Assembly: GCA_003557965.1 (NCBI GenBank)
Contig: PWND01000003.1
Span: forward strand, 1 to 8,789
Direction of reading: 5' to 3'
DNA length: 8,789 nucleotides
From: Bacteroidales bacterium
GTDB lineage: Bacteria > Bacteroidota > Bacteroidia > Bacteroidales > UBA7960
A program made the translations under genes and the position numbers. Below the pieces are notes generated by a model. The model had not been told where the DNA came from, ran no database searches, and saw nothing but the letters and a program-made list of their open reading frames with translations. Of this stretch, positions 6,287-8,789 are shown piece by piece. How positions within the stretch are numbered: position 1 is the first letter of the stretch; each line of letters opens with the position of its first letter.

Positions 6287-8789
6287 TTAGTATACCTGAA
6301 ACTTGTGTGTCCTGACACCTTCTTCTGTTTGTACCTGCAAGAAGTAAATTCCTGTTTGCAGGTTATCTACAAATATTTCGGTATGTAGACCACCTATTGT
6401 TTTATCAAGGATCACCTGTCCACTTATGTCAATAATCCTGACCTGCTCCATATTTTTGTTCGACTCAACGGTCAGCTTGTTGCGAACAGGGTTGGGATAT
6501 ACCATCAATTCAAAACCTTCGTAAATTTCAATGGAAGTGTCATCAACCTCCAAGGCTATAGTTTCAAACACATCATCATCCATAACTTCTATTCTGCCGT
6601 CAGCTTCCTTATAGCCATCTGCTGAGACAATATAGCTGTATGTTCCCGGCTCAACATTTTCAAACACATAATCACCTTCAGTGTTTTCAATATTATTGAA
6701 TGTTACCACAGCATTATTGATCTGGTCACCATCCTCATCCTCTATGACAAATGTCACAGTAAATGTTTCTGCCGGTATTTCAAGTACTATATTTCCCGGA
6801 TAAGAGCCAGTAAATATATTTTGCGAGTTTATGTTTGTTAAAGAGACATTCTCTGCTAACAGCTCCCAAGCTCCTTCCTCACCGGGAGTTTCAAGTTCAA
6901 AGGACAACAGCATTCCCTGGTTACCTGAAAAATCCTCATTGGTCATTGAATAAGCCAGAACTCTAAAAACGTTTCCTTCAAGCACGTTGCTTGCTATTGA
7001 ATGATTACCGGCACGTTCACTAAGCTCAGGTGAGTTTTCAACCAAAACAAACCCTTCCGGTAATTGAAAATCCATCTGAAAAGCAGTAAATGGATCTTCA
7101 TTCTCAACATCTACTTCAATGGTAATAATCTCGCCGGGCTCAGCTGTTACATCACCTACTATAACAATATTGTTCTCAAAATCATTACTTTCTTCACTAA
7201 AGTGAGCAATCAATTGAGTGTCCTCTGCGGGCATTTCATAGGCAAAATCTTTTTCATAGCTCACGACTTGCTCATCATCAAGCCAATACATAAAAGCATA
7301 ACCTTCATTAACACCGGTAGTTATGTTTACAATATCACCTTCAGGATATTCTCCTTCACCGGTAAATGTAGCTGCTTCTTCAGGTACAGCCGTAAGTGTC
7401 AATGCAAATGTTTCAACATCTTCTGCAAAATTTGCTTTAATGGTTACGTTATGGCCTGGCATTTCATAATCAAACACCGGGCTGTCACTTTCAAAGCTTC
7501 CATTTACTGTCCACTCAACAAAATTATACCCTTCATTTGCAGTTGCTTCCACGGTTGCCTCCTCACCTGTAAGGTATAGATCAATACCGTCAACAATAAT
7601 AGCTGAGCCGGCATCAGAGTCATTAACTTCAACCGTAAGCTGAGCATAGATAGTAAATACTTCCTGGACAATTTCCAGCTGGTAATTATTCCCTGCTGTT
7701 AATGTGCCGGCTGTAATATCATAAACTCCAACATCTTCACCTGCCTCACGGGAAAGCTCGCCTGTGATCTCATCATCACCAACAAGGTCTTCTTCATCGA
7801 ATGTATAGGTAATTTCAGTATCCGGTTCTTCAAAGACCTTATACTGATCTTCATCTGGTGTGATAACAAGAGTTTTGGCAGTGATAACTAAATTGTCTGA
7901 AATATAATTCAGGTTGTAATTATCATTAAGCTCAACTGTTCCCTGCAGTATTTCATATTCCCCTACATCTTCACCTTCCTCGCGCACCAGTTCACCTGCA
8001 AACTCATCATCAAAGACAAGTTCTCCTTCAGTGATCTGGAATGTCAAATCCGGATCATTTTCACTATATACTTTTGTTTTGGAATCGGCAGTAATCTCGA
8101 CAGGCCTCTGAGTGATTGTCAGTGCACCTGTTTCAAAAGTTATTTCATAATTGTTTGATGTTAGTCCTGAAGGAGTAATGGTATAACTGCCCGTGTCTTC
8201 TCCCTCTTCCCGTTCAAACACAAGCACACCATCCAAATAATTATGGTCCTGGCCTGCTACAAACCCTTCATAGCTGACTGTAAAGAAAGGGTCATCATCT
8301 CCATAGACTTTTTCTGCATCATTTGCTGTAACGCTGAGAGGTATTTCAAAAATACTTGCTGTAGTTGTTTGATAGCCAATATTATAAACATCAGCGTCTT
8401 CACCGTTCAACTCAAGGCCGGTAACTGTAACAGTTATGTTTTCGTCAACATCGCTTTGGCTAAACTCTGCTGCTGCAGATGAATTATCCAATACTACGTC
8501 AGGGTATTCAGGATCAACATCTTCAAGGGTTCCCCAATTTTCAATAACGGCATCCCTGGTGCCGTCATAATCTTTATCAGAAGCTATGAGGCCATCAATG
8601 TTAAGTATTATCCTGTCGGAAACATCCATAATGCCGTTTTCGTATATGATATCATAGTTGCTTAATCCAACACCAACAGCATCGCTAATATAAATAATAT
8701 GTTCACCTGCTTCAGCATCAGCAGGTTCACCATCACTTACAAGAGTGACGCTTGTAACTTCATCTGATCCAAAAGGTTCGGGGTTTACG
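6287..8789 (-). CDS. Large T9SS-secreted adhesin-like protein with YDG/MBG repeats and a cohesin-like module (5' end outside window)
   Basis: The frame is open from the right edge (first full codon 8788-8786) to TAA at 6287-6289, giving 833 visible residues. An internal Met at 8629 lies inside a repeat (upstream frame reads SNYDIIYENG), so it is not the start. Residues counted from that Met: YDG module 1-97 (KDYDGTRDAV), three MBG repeats 98-177, 178-255 and 256-329 (EKVYGDDDP, TKVYSENDP; each with a REEGED or REAGED box), two InlB-type repeats 330-406 and 407-484, a cohesin-like module 486-620 (EDPFTAFQMDFQLPEGFVLV, NHSIASNVLEGNVFRVLAYS), a carboxypeptidase-regulatory-like sandwich 621-696 (YVFENVEPGTYSYIVSADGY), and a T9SS type A domain 706-780 (VYPNP, GIYFLQVQ). 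The repeats suggest a long stalk holding the cohesin-like module off the surface. It is strongly acidic. Function as adhesin or scaffold is inference; no catalytic motif is visible. Confidence 0.92.
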   Translation of the reverse strand, partial: VNPEPFGSDEVTSVTLVSDGEPADAEAGEHIIYISDAVGVGLSNYDIIYENGIMDVSDRIILNIDGLIASDKDYDGTRDAVIENWGTLEDVDPEYPDVVLDNSSAAAEFSQSDVDENITVTVTGLELNGEDADVYNIGYQTTTASIFEIPLSVTANDAEKVYGDDDPFFTVSYEGFVAGQDHNYLDGVLVFEREEGEDTGSYTITPSGLTSNNYEITFETGALTITQRPVEITADSKTKVYSENDPDLTFQITEGELVFDDEFAGELVREEGEDVGEYEILQGTVELNDNYNLNYISDNLVITAKTLVITPDEDQYKVFEEPDTEITYTFDEEDLVGDDEITGELSREAGEDVGVYDITAGTLTAGNNYQLEIVQEVFTIYAQLTVEVNDSDAGSAIIVDGIDLYLTGEEATVEATANEGYNFVEWTVNGSFESDSPVFDYEMPGHNVTIKANFAEDVETFALTLTAVPEEAATFTGEGEYPEGDIVNITTGVNEGYAFMYWLDDEQVVSYEKDFAYEMPAEDTQLIAHFSEESNDFENNIVIVGDVTAEPGEIITIEVDVENEDPFTAFQMDFQLPEGFVLVENSPELSERAGNHSIASNVLEGNVFRVLAYSMTNEDFSGNQGMLLSFELETPGEEGAWELLAENVSLTNINSQNIFTGSYPGNIVLEIPAETFTVTFVIEDEDGDQINNAVVTFNNIENTEGDYVFENVEPGTYSYIVSADGYKEADGRIEVMDDDVFETIALEVDDTSIEIYEGFELMVYPNPVRNKLTVESNKNMEQVRIIDISGQVILDKTIGGLHTEIFVDNLQTGIYFLQVQTEEGVRTHKFQVY
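6290..6514 (-). other. T9SS type A C-terminal sorting domain of the adhesin
   Basis: Residues 706-780 begin with ELMVYPNPVRNKL and continue with QVRIIDISGQVI and LQTGIYFLQV, ending in HKFQVY. This is a standard Por secretion tail, so the protein is expected at or outside the outer membrane. Confidence 0.9.
6770..7174 (-). other. Cohesin-like module in the adhesin
   Basis: Residues 486-620 from the internal Met have the order expected of a cohesin sandwich: PGEIITIEVDVEN, AFQMDFQLPEGF, FRVLAYS, GMLLSFELET, WELLAENVSLTN. It shares EDPFxAFQxDxxLPEGFV and NHSIxxxVLxGNxxRVLxYS with the second module of the protein at 1-1013. Whether it binds dockerins is not known. Confidence 0.75.
7178..7642 (-). 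repeat. Two tandem InlB-type repeats in the adhesin
   Basis: Residues 330-406 and 407-484 from the internal Met. They share NEGYNFVEW or NEGYAFMYW, FDYEMPG or FAYEMPA, and a closing KANF or IAHF. They link the MBG array to the cohesin-like module and belong to the same family as the repeats in the protease. Confidence 0.82.
7643..8338 (-). repeat. Three tandem MBG-type repeats in the adhesin
   Basis: Consecutive units of about 74-80 residues share a start such as VTANDAEKVYG, a middle box of FEREEGED, LVREEGED or LSREAGED, then VGEY or VGVY and an NNY turn followed by a closing LTIT, LVIT or FTIY strand. This is the MBG (YGX type) pattern seen in large bacterial adhesins. A preceding unit with the same SNYDIIYENG ending crosses position 8630, so the array goes on beyond the window, with one YDG unit between. 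Confidence 0.85.

Noticed and set aside
1..7174. Classical cellulosome locus
   Set aside because: Cohesin-like and dockerin modules are present, but no glycoside hydrolase, cellulose-binding scaffoldin or S-layer anchoring module is visible. The only enzyme is a protease and sorting is by T9SS.
7064..7579. 171-codon plus-strand open frame
   Set aside because: It is antisense to the InlB and cohesin-like modules of the adhesin. Its Cys, Phe, Ile and Lys-rich composition is what antisense of Asp/Glu-rich coding gives, and no domain is recognisable.
7178..8338. Possible CRISPR or DNA-level repeat array
   Set aside because: The periodicity of about 75-80 residues is seen at protein level only. 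DNA copies are diverged, and there are no short identical repeats with unique spacers.
8627..8629. ATG at 8629 as the start of the adhesin gene
   Set aside because: The frame stays open to the window edge, and the 53 upstream codons encode the end of another MBG-like unit (SNYDIIYENG). There is no signal peptide after this Met.

Overview
The window looks like part of a Bacteroidota chromosome. It carries three large, secreted, multidomain surface proteins, all on the minus strand. Two of them end in a type A C-terminal sorting domain of the type IX secretion system (T9SS), which is found only in the Bacteroidota/Fibrobacterota/Chlorobiota group. The spacers are AT-rich, start sites have weak or no Shine-Dalgarno signals, and the proteins are rich in Asp and Glu. 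The MBG/YDG, InlB-type and 'choice-of-anchor J' modules are also typical of marine, saline or anaerobic Bacteroidota. No RNA gene, mobile element or CRISPR array is visible.

Layout in the direction of transcription (right to left). (1) 8789-6287: the C-terminal 833 residues of a large adhesin-like protein. It has a YDG module, three MBG repeats, two InlB-type repeats, one cohesin-like module, a carboxypeptidase-regulatory-like beta-sandwich and a T9SS sorting domain. Its start lies beyond the right edge. (2) 6286-5837: a 450-base spacer with no gene. It holds inverted repeats and a 9-bp tandem repeat, and probably the promoter of the next gene. (3) 5836-1109: a complete 1575-residue subtilisin-family (S8) protease. 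It has a signal peptide, prodomain, catalytic domain, Fn3 module, two jelly-roll modules, several InlB-type repeats, a type I-like dockerin with both calcium loops, a divergent cohesin-like stretch and a T9SS sorting domain. (4) 1108-1014: a short spacer with a perfect 10-bp hairpin. (5) 1013-1: the first 337 residues of a secreted protein made of cohesin-like module, InlB-type repeat and a second cohesin-like module. It runs off the left edge.

The most interesting reading is that a dockerin-bearing protease sits between two proteins that carry cohesin-like modules (three clear copies, plus one divergent copy inside the protease). This suggests a cell-surface, protease-centred assembly that works like a cellulosome but has no visible carbohydrate-active enzyme. 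The domain calls come from reading motifs. That the proteins bind each other is inference. A second clear signal is structural: one jelly-roll domain in the protease is nested inside an InlB-type repeat at an Asp-Pro site, flanked by a 7-bp direct repeat.
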